64,000 nucleotides of DNA. It comes from Diphasiastrum complanatum. Its lineage: Eukaryota; Streptophyta; Lycopodiopsida; Lycopodiales; Lycopodiaceae. The translations under genes were made by a program, and so were the position numbers. The notes under the pieces were generated by a model. It saw nothing but the letters and a program-made list of their open reading frames with translations. It was not told the origin of the DNA and did not search any database. The first letter of the stretch is position 1, and each line of letters starts with the position of its first letter. The DNA lies in assembly GCA_029204225.1 (NCBI GenBank), contig CM055113.1:6296647-6360646 (forward strand). Reading direction: 5' to 3'. Positions 44,007 to 56,356 of the stretch are shown one piece after another.

Positions 44007-44612
44007 GTGGTCTACTGACCTAGACGGTGGTAACCATGAGGTAATTCAGATGGAAAAACATTCCCAAATTCATTTATGATCTATTCTTTCACGGCTTGTT
44101 CATGATCTAAATTTACCGAGTTAAGAATTGTTGAGAATGTGAGAACTATTTAGATTCATTTCAGGAACATCCACATCTGGAATAGCATAAATTGAAAAAA
44201 CCTCATACTCAGAATAATCCAATGTTTTCATTTTATTAACTGTAGAAATCTGATCCAACGGACATACAAAATTACTGCCAAGTAATGTAACTACCTTATC
44301 ACCCACCTTGAAAGTGAGAACATGCTTTTCAAAATCAATTGACAGAGAAGGCGATTTACTAAATAACCATTCGTACTAGGTCCAAAACATGAAAATCAAC
44401 TAATTCCGTGTGTCCTTGCATCAAAACTAGGAGCTTCGGAACTTTTACGTTCCAAGTCTCCAACTCTGCTCATGAAGCTAGATAAACTTTATATCTATGA
44501 TTGTTGGCTTCAGTTTTCAGGCTGAGTTTCTACACAAGACAAGAATTAATAAAATTATGAGTTGAACCATTGTCCAATAAAATACTCACTTCTTGATCTT
44601 TAACTGTGCCAA
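44007..44612 (-). pseudogene. Ty3/gypsy protease region
   Basis: Minus strand at about 44600-44540 reads SILLDNGSTHNFINSCLV, the aspartic protease motif with DSG or DTG changed to DNG. It continues as broken frames to about 44121 (VVTLLGSNFVCPLDQ at 44300). No intact frame spans it. Confidence 0.75.
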
Positions 44613-45095
44613 TTAAACAAAAAAGTTCATTAGCAAGAAAGAAGTACTACTAAAAGAACATTCACACTCACAATCAGTCAGGTTAATTTCCAAAGTCTCA
44701 CCATTGCCTCCTGGGATTTCAATCATGTGAGCAGACACTTTCTTCCTTTCTGGACAAAATTTCATCATATGTCCAGGCTTCTTACAGACAAAACATAAGT
44801 TTTCTCTCTTAGCCTTTTCTTGGGACATAGATTTCTTGAATCTCTTTCTCTTCGGCTTCCTGGGTTTTGATGCTGCTTGATCTAATTCATCAAAATATTT
44901 TGCTTAGTCTGGACCGCGCTTCTTACCCTTCTTGGTTTTCAAAGTGGTTGAAATTTGTGCAAACTGCTTCCTGTATGCCACCACTGTGGAATCATATGCT
45001 TTCGCAATCCGAAACGCATCCTCGAAGTTTTGAAGCACATTTCGCCTGCATTCGTTCTGATTTGAGTGAAGCACACTTATGTCTTGGATTTTCAA
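44613..45095 (-). pseudogene. Ty3/gypsy gag C-terminal part with zinc knuckle
   Basis: The upstream frame 45095-44904 (NVLQNFEDAFRIAKAYDSTV, then VAYRKQF) precedes the 44828-44613 frame with the CCHC knuckle CFVCKKPGHMMKFCPERKK. The order gag-PR-RT-RH-IN is complete on one strand from 45.1 to 41.15 kb. The N-terminal gag and the 5' LTR are missing because a copia fragment begins at about 45085. Confidence 0.82.
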
Positions 45096-45269
45096 ATCCC
45101 CAGAGACAGAGCAAATCGACTAATTTACATCACTCAACAAAGGTATCTTCATAATGTTCTTAACAGATACAATTTAATGAACTATAAATTAGCTTACTCA
45201 CCAATGGATCCATGCCTGCATCTGTCAAAGGACCAATGTCCCCAGACCAAGCAGGAAGAGGACATATGA
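45085..45269 (+). pseudogene. Copia reverse-transcriptase scrap
   Basis: DFQIPRDRANRLIYITQQRY, LHNVLNRYNLMNYKLAYSPM and DPCLHLSKDQCPQTKQEED form the pre-RNase H segment of copia RT. It runs opposite to the gypsy gag and starts inside or at its end, so it marks the 5' break of the gypsy element. Confidence 0.82.
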
Positions 45270-45339
45270 GCAAATCGATGTGATTTTTGGTTTTTTGTTT
45301 TTGAAAATATTTTCTCCTCCATATGTCTGTTTTCTTTTT

Positions 45340-45605
45340 GTACCGGTAGGCTGTATTGGTACATATTAATGGTCACATTCTTTATCCGAAGAAAATAAGC
45401 CATCAATGTCCAAAATTGGGCAACGTTCTTCATCCGAAGAAAATAGGTCATCAATGTCCAAAATTGGGTAGCTGGTACGTTGTTTAGGTGGCCAATTTGT
45501 GGGATGTGAATGATCAAACTCCAAAACTTGGCGATTGACATGTTCTTGAGTTAGGCCATTTGTAGGCTATAAATAGTTCATGTCCAAAATTCGGTAATTG
45601 GTATG
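45340..45605. repeat. Direct tandem repeat, about 51-bp unit, plus diverged copies
   Basis: 'ttct(t/c)catccgaagaaaata' followed by '(a/g)(g/c)ccatcaatgtccaaaattggg' is repeated twice at about 45379-45470. Shorter echoes occur at 45510-45530 and 45578-45600 ('atgtccaaaattcgg'). On the minus strand it would encode an imperfect 17-residue repeat (QFWTLMTYFLRMKNV). Probably non-coding. Confidence 0.65.
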
Positions 45606-45890
45606 TTGTCGAGGAAGGTCATTGATTGCTTGCATTTCACTTATATCCCACTTAGTGAAGCCACCAACTACCTCTTCCAAGCATGAAACTGCACATGAGG
45701 GATAAGGTAATTTAGCTTGTGGAACACACGCGCTTGTGACATTTACAGATGCACATCTTTCATCTAGCGAGACTAAATGACAGATGGCCCTTGGATCCAT
45801 GCTTGTGATAGTAGCAAGGCCAACCATGTGGCCACCAACATACAAACGTACTTCATCACCTGCAATTATCTGCAATATTGAAAATGTCAT
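45567..45890 (-). pseudogene. Domain resembling one found in plant CACTA-associated proteins
   Basis: The 107-codon minus frame reads GDEVRLYVGGHMVGLATITS, then DPRAICHLVSLDERCASVNV, then PQAKLPYPS, and finishes VGGFTKWDISEMQ. The layout (a 'V.L..gg..VA.G.i...dP' strand, a 'V.V..v....aplP.P' strand and a terminal 'vG.fi.WP') resembles the DUF8039-type domain common in predicted plant En/Spm-associated proteins. That assignment is from memory of the family and needs a profile search. It lies just left of the palindrome array. Confidence 0.4.
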
Positions 45891-45899
45891 ATGGACTTC

Positions 45900-46310
45900 A
45901 TGCCTTGTGGAACAACACGTCTTGTCAATTCGAGAAAGTAAAAAGTAGCAAAATTATCAATGCTTATATTATGTTTATTAGTGGCAGTTGATCTCAAAAC
46001 ACAATATTTTTAGTGTTTCAATTGCCTCCACACTTTGTGTCATTACTAAAATTGACACACCATGAGATTATTGAAAGTATCCAATTGTCTATAAAGGTAG
46101 AGCAACAATCATTCAAAAACCTAGCATTGAATCAACTTTACAGATGTTTAGCATGAAGACAGAGAAACTTTTATTTGTTTAAAATGGCTCTCTACAATGT
46201 GTTTAAAGTTGCATGGACTAGAAACTTACTTGTATTGGGCTTGATTTGATGTCCTAAGATAGGGTGGCTTTTGTTAGATATGACGAGCATGATACATACT
46301 AATGTTTACA
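45900..46310. other. Non-coding region left of the palindrome array
   Basis: AT-rich, no gene or known repeat recognised. Confidence 0.4.
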
Positions 46311-46849
46311 TACTCGGTTCAAACATACTCGGTTCGAACCGGCCGGTTCGATGGCGTGAACCGCTTTTGAATCGGATAGGCCTTGTTCAAACCGTCGAAC
46401 CATTCAAATTGGTTATAGGATTTTTGCATTTTTATTGAAATTCTATTTTAGGACAAATCATGACTCTTAATACGTAAACTTAGTAACTGTATCAAGCTAA
46501 GTTGGGATTTGAGGATGTCTATATTACATAAAGCTAGCATAGTCATTGAATCATTGTACACTTTGGACACTGGATTTATTGACACTAGATTGAAGGCCTT
46601 TGAGGGTTCACTGGAAATTTACAAATTACAAAACAACAATATACTCTCTTTTAAGTCCCCCGAATGTCGTTGCCTCCTGAGTCCGGACTCCTCACTGATG
46701 TTAGTATTAACATCCTACTAGTAGATACTAGATATACTGATGGATCTCATATCTCGCTCCCTCTCCTCTTCTCCCATCTTTTCTTTCCAATACACTTTGG
46801 AAAACATGTTATTTCTTGTGTATTCCGACATCACAACAAAAACTTACTG

Positions 46850-47310
46850 GTTTGTGCTAGAAGAACCTACTCAAGTTTTGTTCACGATTCATGACCTGTA
46901 CTAGATTTGGGGTAGCAACTCGAACCATGTTTGAGTTGTAATCAATGGATGCTAAAAAAGCTTGGTTCAAGTGAAGAGCACTAGCACTTGGCTCTATTCA
47001 ATCATCTTTGTTTTTTTTTTTCACCATTGAATTCTGAGAGTTGTTGAAGTTGATCAAGCTAGATGCGCATTGTCTTTGCTATTGAATATTGCCAATAATG
47101 ACTCTAATTTGTGTGAGCAATAAGACCTTGTACATATGCATTTCAAAACACAAATCTTGTTGGGTTGGGCTAGGAGAAACTATCTAAGTTCACATTCACA
47201 ATCATGCATTGAACTAGTTTTGATTTAGCAACTCAAACTAGGTTCGAGTTAGCAACTCGAACCAGGAACCCAGGTTCGTGTTTTAATTAATGGATGCTAA
47301 AAAGGCATAT
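46850..47310. repeat. Array subregion 1: tandem units of about 312 bp
   Basis: The text from 'gtgctagaagaacctactcaag' through 'gtagcaactcgaacc' to 'aatcaatggatgctaaaaa' (46853-46960) recurs as 'gggctaggagaaactatctaag' to 'aattaatggatgctaaaaa' (47166-47302). Each has a dyad at the same position, and the second has gained an extra one. Confidence 0.7.
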
Positions 47311-47439
47311 ATCAATATTTACATCTTTTAGTACTGGAATTTAAAGCGTTTGTTTGAAGCATCTATGTATTATAGAATTGACACTTATGGATGGTTACAC
47401 TTCAACCTCTAAATCATGTATGTGATGGAAGAAAATGAA

Positions 47440-49010
47440 TGCCACATAAACATGTCAAATTTTGAACCTGGTTCGAGTCAAGACTATCGTAGTTGATGTT
47501 ACATTTTTTTCTAGTAATGCCAGCAAGCTTTAATTGACAACTCGAACCAAGTTCGAGTTAAAGGTAGACTATTTTTGCCAATGATTGATGCCAGAAATCT
47601 CAAATAGTATTTAAAAGCAACAACACAAGTTCTACTAGTTCTGAGTTTGGGGGAAACTTATACATGGTTGATCACTCAAAACATCAATCATGTTGAGCCA
47701 AGAACTTGTGAATGACACATAAACACTTTAGAACTCGAACCTGGTTCGAGTTTAGAGTAACAATTTTTCTAGTAATGCTAACAAGCTATATTCATAGTTG
47801 TAGGTATTCTTAAACCATATCTTGATGATAATGTCTTTCTCCTGAGAGGGTAGTTTTTACACCGAAACTAGATACACATCCCTCCACAACTTGAATTAGG
47901 GATTGAGTGGAATTACTCAATCATGGTATTCATACATTTTGCTTGATATAATAAATAGTTCCTACCTAATGTGAGGTTTTAATATAAATATTTATTGGAC
48001 CTTAACAAAGAGGATCTGCATGAATGGACTGAAACAAATTAAACAAAGTTAATTTTTTGTAATCTCTTAGTCATGGTGGAGATGGTAGAAAGTGTAAATG
48101 CCACATGAATGCTTCACAAGTCGAACCCAATTCGAGTTAGGACTATTTTCACTTGATGTTACATTTGTTTCTAGAAATTCTAGCAAATTTAATTCACAAC
48201 TTGACCCAAGTTCGAGATAAAGGCACGCTATATTTGTCAATGATTGATGTCAAAACCTATACATAGGACTTAAGAGCAGCAACAATAGTTGTACTAAATT
48301 TGAGTTGGGAAACAATTATGGATGGTGTAATCACTCCAAGCACCAATCATGTTTCAGCCAAGAACTTGTGTATGCCATATTAGTACTTTATAACTCGAAC
48401 CCGGTTCGAGTTCAAAGTGATTTTTTTTTTGGTAATGCTTTGTTACATTGTTCTCATGGCTTCAGTAGTCTTAAAGCGATTACAATGTAAGAGGTGTAGT
48501 TTTTTACATTGAAACTTGTTCAAGATACATGTTTTTGACATACATCCAATTCTAACATGAAGTAGGAATCGATTTAAAGTACTCATTCATGGCAATTATA
48601 CATTCTATTTGATATAGTGAGAAGTTACCTACCTGATGTGAGATTTCAATATAAATTTTTATGGACCTGAGTTGGAGGGACACTATTCTGATGGAGCCAA
48701 GAACTTCTTGTTGTCACATAGACCTGAACTCGAACCAGGTTCGAGTTAGAAGAATATTTCTTTCCTAGTAATGCTAACAAGATGGATTCACAGCTTGAAG
48801 AAGTCTTAAACCATCTCTTGATGACAATGCTTTTCTCCTAAGAGGTGTAGTCTTTTACATTGAGCTAGATTGAACTAGGAATCGAATGGAATAACCCATT
48901 CATGAAAGTTTTATATTTTACTTTATATACTGAAGATCTGATTACCTAATGTGAGGTTTTAACATAATTCCTTATGGGACTTTAATGAATAGGATCTCCA
49001 CAAACATACT
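47440..49010. repeat. Array subregion 2: three units of about 650 bp
   Basis: Unit 1 starts near 47464, unit 2 near 48119 and a shortened unit 3 near 48690. Shared landmarks are 'gatgttacattt', 'caagttcgag(t/a)taaaggca', 'caatgattgatg', 'gccaagaacttgtg', 'ctagtaatgctaacaag', 'aagaggtgtagt' and 'cctaatgtgaggttttaat'. Units 1 and 2 each carry three dyads at matching positions and unit 3 carries one. Confidence 0.75.
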
Positions 49011-49285
49011 GATCTAAAATATACAAACATTATGTTTTCTAATCTTTCAATATATATTGAAACCAAAAGTCTTAAGTGTTTATTCCCAAGTTATGTTCTT
49101 GTTATTATACAAATTTTAAGTTATAAAAAGCATCATTTGAAACAAATCAAATGATCAATGTCAAAGAATATGTGTTATATAAGTTTCCTATATATATTTC
49201 TTCTTTTGACAGTATATTGATTCACTAAGTAGTACTATCAAGTCTTTTTTAATGATAAGTGCTTTCATTCATGTTTCTAAATCAG
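49011..49285. other. Spacer inside the array
   Basis: No dyads; AT-rich. It ends in 'tttctaaatcag', which would serve as a splice acceptor for the exon-like stretch that follows. Confidence 0.4.
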
Positions 49286-49808
49286 AATTTCTCAAAGGAA
49301 AATAAAATGGATTCGACCATAGCAACATCAAGTACTCCAGAATCTCATGAAGCTATGTTGATTGTAGCAAAATCAAGTACTCCAAAAGTTGATAGAGGTA
49401 TGTCTTGCTTACCTTTAGATATGGTTTTTGTTGATTGACCTCAACGTGTCACTATTTTTGTTGCTTCACATCAGTTTTGAAAGCTAGTTGCATTCCTTCG
49501 CCTTTCTCCCATTCTATTTTTTCCACATACCAGTTACTCAAGTTAAGGACAACGAACTAGGCAGATCTTTAGTATCAGGCTCTCACTTAGATCCCACAGA
49601 AAGCAAGCAACTAGTAAGTTGTCTCTCAATGATGCACAATGTTAACGAAAGATGCTAGACGAGAATCACTCGATTTGATAAAGATATGTGCCATTTTCCA
49701 ATGAGCACCATGAATGCTCCTAAATATATGCTCACACAGATGAAGCTCCTAGAGAAACATAACATAAATGAGATCTCGAGAAGAATTGCTCACAAGGATA
49801 TAACGTAG
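49286..49808 (+). pseudogene. Exon-like sequence inside the array, unknown protein
   Basis: A first open stretch, 49286-49397 (ATG at 49307), encodes MDSTIATSSTPESHEAMLIV, then AKSSTPKVDR, and ends at AGAG followed by GTATGT, a strong donor. A 136-bp intron ending CCACATACCAG leads to 49534. The frame continues in phase there: VTQVKDNELGRSLVSGSHLD and PTESKQLVSCLSMMH, then a TAG, then FDKDMCHFPMSTMNAPKYML and LEKHNINEISRRIAHKD to a stop at 49808. A GTAAGT at 49614 could be an alternative donor. Matching splice phase and long open frame suggest a true gene, now with one stop. The protein is not recognised; a transposon regulatory protein or a host gene are both possible. Confidence 0.45.
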
Positions 49809-51520
49809 AGGAATAGCTTAAAATGAAATGGGACCAATGACTTAGGCTACAGCAAATACTTTTGGCGCACAGGCCAAACTTGAATCATAAATTGTGAAAT
49901 AGAGATAAGGACTAAAATCTAATCTAGCTTGAAAAAAAAGGTCTACACAATACATTTGAAGCGACTTCTCCAAAGAGAGTTGCCTTGGTTATGGATGTGC
50001 TTCTAAATTTGAATTCGAGGTACAACATATGGGCTATTGATCTATTCAACTTGGAATATGGGCAGGCTTCAAAATTTGAATTGGAAGTAGTACACTTGGG
50101 CTATTGAAGTTCGCAGTTTAGTTGGGACTTTCAATAGTTTGAACTGTGGTTGTTGAATTATTGTGCACCTTACGCCCTGGTTAAGCTTCATTAAGAGAGC
50201 TAGTTTGATTGTAGATTGGTGACAATATGGAAATCTTCTATTAGAGTTTGACATTCTGTAGTTGAACTGCTAGGAATACACTGTGTGCAGTTGGACAGTC
50301 AGCAATATTGTAGTGTAGATGATCTTGCATTTGACATTTTTGATTTAGAAACAACGAGTTTGGCCTATTTAACTGCTTAGTAGTTTAAACGATTTGAACA
50401 GTTTAATCGATGATGTAGAGTAGCCTTGGATTTGGGCGGGCTCCCAAATTTGAATTGGAAGCACATGGTATATTGAAAAACAAGATCTTGAGATTAGACT
50501 ATAATTTGCACATTTGAATGTGCTTATGAAGTGAGAATAGGTATTGTAGAATTCACATGTAGCTAAACCTGGAGCAGTGTTTGCAAAGAAGATTTGAGAA
50601 CTCCTAGCAATGTGAGGAGTTTCGTTTCATTCTTTACATCCTTGCTTGAGCCCATAGATAGTCTTTTGTAATAGGCAGACACGATCAGTCCCATCTTTGA
50701 TATCCTATGACTGAGTCATGTATATGACTTACTTCAAAACCCTATTGAGAAATGCAGTTTTGACGTTTGATTGCCAAATAGTCCATCCATGCTACGTTGC
50801 TATGGCCTGATGCTCCCCAATCGTAACGACCGGCGCACTATTTTTCAGGTTGTTTCACCTAATGTCGATGTTTTCTTAGTTGCCTTAACCTGAAAATCCT
50901 TGAAAGTAGAAATACATAATCTTGGTTTATGAAAACCTTAAATTAGATAGCTCTTTGAGTTTAATCTAGTAAGATGATAGACTTTCAATAAGTTATTAGA
51001 TTGTTTCTTGTACATCAAAACCATATTTCGAATAGACGTGCACACATGAGACATGAAAGATGACAATCATGCTTATTTCAATAACTCCTATATAGATTTT
51101 TAATCCCGATAAGGGCTATTAGGCCAAGCATGCAAAGTATATTTCCTAATTAGAGGTTGCTTCACTGTATATCGATGTTTTATTATTTGTCTCAATCTAA
51201 TTTCCTTTTGTATGATAGTTTTTTGTGGAATAGTAATTGATGCTAATTGTTTAAAATCAAGGTCCTTTTTTTGTTGGGCCTGAAATTAGACCAAGCACAA
51301 TAAGGTGTATGTTCTATATGGGTTGAAATCAGACTAAGTAGACAAATTATCTATCTTATCCAAACACAAAGAAATTACTATGCTAGTTGGTAACCATCTA
51401 GTTTTATTTGAGAATCTAGATGCATCAATTCGAGTTTTGTTTGAGTTAAGTGACAAAGGCAACAATTTTAAGAGTCCAATTCGAGTTCAAGTTCATGATT
51501 ATAGCAATCTACACTCATCT
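49809..51520. other. Low-dyad part of the array region
   Basis: No recognisable gene. A weak internal repeat links 'gggctattgatctattcaacttggaatatgggcaggct' (about 50030) with 'gggctattgaagttc' (50098) and 'ggatttgggcgggctcccaaatttgaattggaag' (50430). The palindrome is absent from about 48750 to 51650. Confidence 0.45.
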
Positions 51521-54072
51521 AATTTGTCTACAGAGATTATATCAGAGATAGATTGGTTCAGGTTGACTCATATTCATTAAAATTTCAAGTGAAGTTTCTT
51601 CTTCAATGTGAAGTTTAGATATATCATGAAATTATATTGAAGCTGAGATTTCTCAACTCGAACCTGGTTCGAGTTCAAGCTCACCGCACAATATCTGAAC
51701 TATAGATTAAATAGGATGAAATTCTAGGTTGATTGATGAACAAGGTTCGAGTTGAGTGGATGATAGATTCTCGTTCAGTTTAGTCCTATAGGGTTTACTC
51801 TATTGAACTCGAATTAAGGTGAAGTTGAGGTGAGGTGAGCTGAGTTTGAGTTTTTGCCAACGGAAGTTTTGCCAACTCTAGTTAGGCTCGAGTAGGGTGT
51901 GAAGAAAGACATGAACTCATAGCAATATACACTTTCCTAATTTGACTACAGAAATTATATCTGATATTCAATATAATTTCAAGTGAACTATAGATTAAAT
52001 GGAAGGAAAGTCTAGGTTTATTGATGAACAAGGTTCGAGTGGAGTTGATAGATTCTTGTTCAGTTTAGTCCTGTAGGGTTTACTTGATTGAACTCGAATT
52101 AAAGTGGAGGTTCACCACACTTGCCAAATTGTGATTGATTAAGGTGATTTTTTGTTCAAGCTCAGTTGAGTATGTTTTACACATAGTATACATGTTAACG
52201 ACTTAAATTTATATTGATAAAATTTTTTCCATTAAACTAAATGTCGAAGTGAAAGTTTCTCAACTCGAACCTGGTTCGAGTTGAGGCTTTTCAATTTCAA
52301 ACTGCACCTACATAGCTTCTGAGTTTTTCTGATAAGTTAATTTTCATATCATAGTAGTTCCAGTTTTGAGCATTTGCACCTACCAGTGTTGCCATCCTAG
52401 GGTTTCTTCACCATGTCATCTTCTAGGTTGAACTTCTCAGTTTGTTTGATGAGTATTTTTTGTATCATTATAGCTTCTCCAGTGTTTGAGTAGATCTACC
52501 TACCAACATGAGTACTATATGTGTGTGCTAGCAAATCCATTTGACCACAAAGATTATATCAAAATTAGATTGGTTCAGATTGATTCATATTCACTAAAAT
52601 TTCAGGTGAAGTTTCTTTTTCAAGGTGAAGTTTAGATTTAGTTTGAAGTCCAATTCCAAGTCAAGTTCATGTAGATCAAGATATCATAAAAGTAGATTCA
52701 GGATGAGATTTCTCAACTCGAACCTGGTTCGAGTTCAAGCTTTGGTTCAGGTTGATTCATATTCATTATAATTTCAAGTGAAGTATTATTCAAGGTTCGA
52801 GTTGAGTTGATAGATTCTTGTTCATTTTAGTCCTGTAGGGTTTACTTTATTGAACTCAAATTAAAGTGGAGGTGAGTTGAGTTGAGTTGAGTTCGAGTTC
52901 TTTCGAACTGAAGTCTTGCCAACTCGAGCCAGACTCGAGTTGGGTGTGAAGAAAGACAAGAACTCATAGCAATCTGAAGTTGAGGACTCGAATCTTGTTC
53001 AAGTGGAGATCAAGTTTGAGTTCAATTCCTATTTCGAGATGCAGTTTTGTTGAGTCACTCAAGTCTTGTCATGTTGAGTTTATTGAGACAAGAACTCGAA
53101 CCAAGTTCGAGCTGAGGTGAGCTCGAGAACGAGTTCGAGTACAACCGAGTATGCTTTATTACATAGTACCCATGTAAATGAGTTAAATTGATAAAGATCT
53201 GATATTTGCAATAAATTAAGGTCAAAGTGAAGTATTCTCAACTCGAATCTGGTTCGAGTTGAGGCTCTTCAATTTCAAACTGCACTCACATAATGTTTCA
53301 TTACATCGTAAGAAAAAGAAAGTCACCCATAAAACCTAAACACAGGGAAAGCCAAAATTTTATGACTGTTGTCAATTTTTGTTGTGTCAAAACCTTCTTA
53401 GTTGGTAGAGCAACAAACTTCTAAGTTCAAGTTTTCACGTTTCAAAATACTTGCCAAATTGTGATTGATTATGTTGAATAATACCTACATTTTATTCTGG
53501 CATATACACATAATTTGAGTACTCGAATCTAGGGCGAGTTCGGGTTCGAGTTCAAACTCGAGTCTTGTTAAGTCGAGTCAAGGCTTATCGAGATGAGTTT
53601 ATTGAAGATAGGAACTCGAACCAGGTTCGAGTTAAGGTGAGTTCGTGTTCAAATTTAGCTGAGTATGTTTTAGTACATAGTAAGAGAAAGAAAGTCACCT
53701 AACCACCCATAAAATCTAGAAACGGATGGCACATTATTTTATGACTAGTGTCAAATTTCATCGAGTCGAAACCTTCTCAATTGGGTGTTGCGACAACCCT
53801 CTAGGTTCGAGTTGTCTAGTTTCAAAACACTTGCCAAATTGTGATGGATTAAGGTGAGTTTTTGTTCAAGCTCGGCTGAGTATGTTTTACACATAGTACA
53901 CATGTTAACGACTTAAATTTATATTGATATAATTTTCGCCATTAAATTAAATGTCAAAGTGAAAGTTTCTCAACTCGAACCTAGTTCGAGTTGAGGCTTT
54001 TTAATTTCAAATTGCACCTACATAGTTTCAGCTTACTTGTTCAGAAACCACTTTCGAATTGAGATATCTAAA

Positions 54073-54450
54073 CATTAGGGGAGTTTTGAGCTCCAAAAAG
54101 ACCCTTTAAGAATTCGTGCAAGATGTCTTTTATATTGTTAAAATATTATGACACTAATACTTTTGACTTGCTATAACTTTTTAATCATAGCTCAAAAGTA
54201 TGTCATATAACATATCAATGGAAAGGCCTTGTTGAGCGCTTTCCAATGCACCAAACTCCGCTAAATTTGAACTTACCATTAAAAAGATATGCCATTTTTA
54301 GTGTGGAATTAAAATGTGGACTCAAATAGTTATGTTACGTAGATTTCAAATTTGAGTGTTTTGATTGGTCCATGTGTAAGAAAAATTTGAGAAAAAATAT
54401 AAAAAGAATCTTTACAAAGGGGCTTTTTTGGATTTAGAACTCCTCTAATG
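54073..54450. mobile_element. 378-bp MITE-like insertion with long terminal inverted repeats
   Basis: The left end CATTAGGGGAGTTTTGAGC and following CTCCAAAAAG are mirrored at the right end, which on the minus strand reads CATTAGAGGAGTTCTAAATC then CAAAAAAGCCCC. The TIR is about 36 bp and imperfect. The paralogous unit at about 56732-56750 runs straight through ('gatatctacacttaccc'), giving an empty site. There is no ORF. A target duplication could not be fixed; TTA/TAA next to the ends hints at a Harbinger-like family but is also part of the inverted repeat. Confidence 0.8.
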
Positions 54451-56356
54451 CTTACCCAATTTGACTATAGAAAAAGAAGTCTTCAACATGGTCTTGCACC
54501 TGTTTTACATCTCGTTTAGCTTCTGGGTTTTTCTGATAGGTTAGTTTTCATATCATAGTAGCTCTAGTTTTGAGCATTTGCACCTACCAATGTTGTCATC
54601 CAAGGGTTTCTTCATCATGTCATTTCTAGGTTGAACTTCTCAGTTTGTTTAATGAGTATTTTTGTATCATTATAGCTTCTCTAGTGTTTGAGTAGATCTA
54701 CCTACCAACATTACTACCATATGTGTGTGCTAGCAGTCCATTTAACTACAAAGATTATATCAAAATTATATTGGTTCAGGTTGATTCTTATTCATTAAAA
54801 TTTCAGGTGGAGTTTCTTCTTCGAGGTGAAGGCTAGATTTAGTTTGAAGTTCAATTCCAATTCAGGTTCATGCAGATCAAGATATTAGAAAATTAGATTC
54901 AAGTTGAGATTTCTCAACTCGAACTTGTTTTGAGTTCAAGCTCAACCAACAATATCTAAACTATAGTTTAAATGGGATGATAGTCTAGGTTGATTGATGA
55001 ACAAGGGTCGAGTTGAGTTTATGATAGACTCTCGTTCAGTTTAGTCTTGTTGGGCTTACTTTATTGATCTCGAATTAAGGTTGAGTTGAGATGAGGTGAG
55101 TTGAGTTGAGTCTTGCCAACTCGCTTGAGTTGTGTGTGAAGAAAGACAAGAACTCATAGCAATCTACACTTGTCTAATTTGTCTACAGAGATTATATCAG
55201 AAATAGATTGGTTCAGGTTGATTCATATTCATTAAAATTTCAGGTGAAGTTTCTTCTTCATTGTGAAGTTTAGATTTATCTTTAAGTTCAATTCTGGTTC
55301 AAGATCATGATTAAGATCTCATGAAATTAGATTGAAGTTTGAGATTTCTCAACTCGAACTTGGTTCAAGTTCAAGCTCACCCCACAATATCTGAACTATA
55401 GATTAAATGGGATGAAAGTCTAGGTTGATTGATGAACAAGATTCGAGTTGATGTGTGTGTGCTAGCAGATACATTTGACTACAGAGATTATATCAAAATT
55501 AAATTGGTTCAGGTTGATTCATATACATTAAAATTTTAGGTGAAGTTTCTTATTCAAGGTGAAGTTTAGATTTAGTTTAAAGTCCAATTCCAATTCATTC
55601 ATACAGATCAAGATATCATAAAATTATATTCAAGTTGAGATTTCTCAACTTGAACCTGGTTCAAGTTCAAGCTTTGGTTCAGGTTGATTCATATTCAATA
55701 TAATTTCAAGTGAAGTTTCTTCTTCAAGGTGAAGTTTAGATTTCGTTTGAGGTCCAATTCCAGTTCAGCTTCATGATCAAGATATCATAAAATTAGATTG
55801 AAGTTGAGATTTTTCAACTCGAACCTGGTTCAAGTTCAAGCTCACCCCACAATATCTGAACTATAGATTAAATGGGATGAAAGTCTAGGTTGATTGATGA
55901 ACAAGGTTTGAGTTGAGTGGATGATAGATTCTCGTTCAGTTTAGTCCTGTAGGGTTTACTCTATTGAACTCGAATTAAGGTGGAGTTGAGGTGAGGTGAG
56001 CTGAGTTTGAGTTCTTGCCAACTAAAATCTTGCCAATTCGAGTCAAGCTCGAGTAGGGTGTGAAGAAAGACAAGAACTCATAGCAATATACACTTACCTA
56101 ATTTGACTACAAAAATTATCACAAAAATAGATTGGTTCAGGTTGATTCATATCCAATATAATTTCAAGTGAAGTTTCTTCTTCAAGGTGAAGTTTAGATT
56201 TTGTTTTAAGTCCAATTCCAGTTCAACTTCATGATCAAGATTTCATAAAATTAGATTGAAGTTGAGATTTCTCAACTCGAACCTGGTTCGGGTTCAAGCT
56301 ACACCCCACAATAGCTGATCTATAGAAAGTCTAGGTTCGAGTTCTTGCCAACTGAA

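Noticed and set aside
46331-46350. A tRNA gene because of the B-box-like GGTTCGAACC
   Set aside because: No A box, no cloverleaf and no acceptor stem surround it.
51380-51580. 66-codon plus frame as an exon of an array gene
   Set aside because: It is part of repeat-unit text (unit B landmarks start at 51552), and no splice sites bound it.
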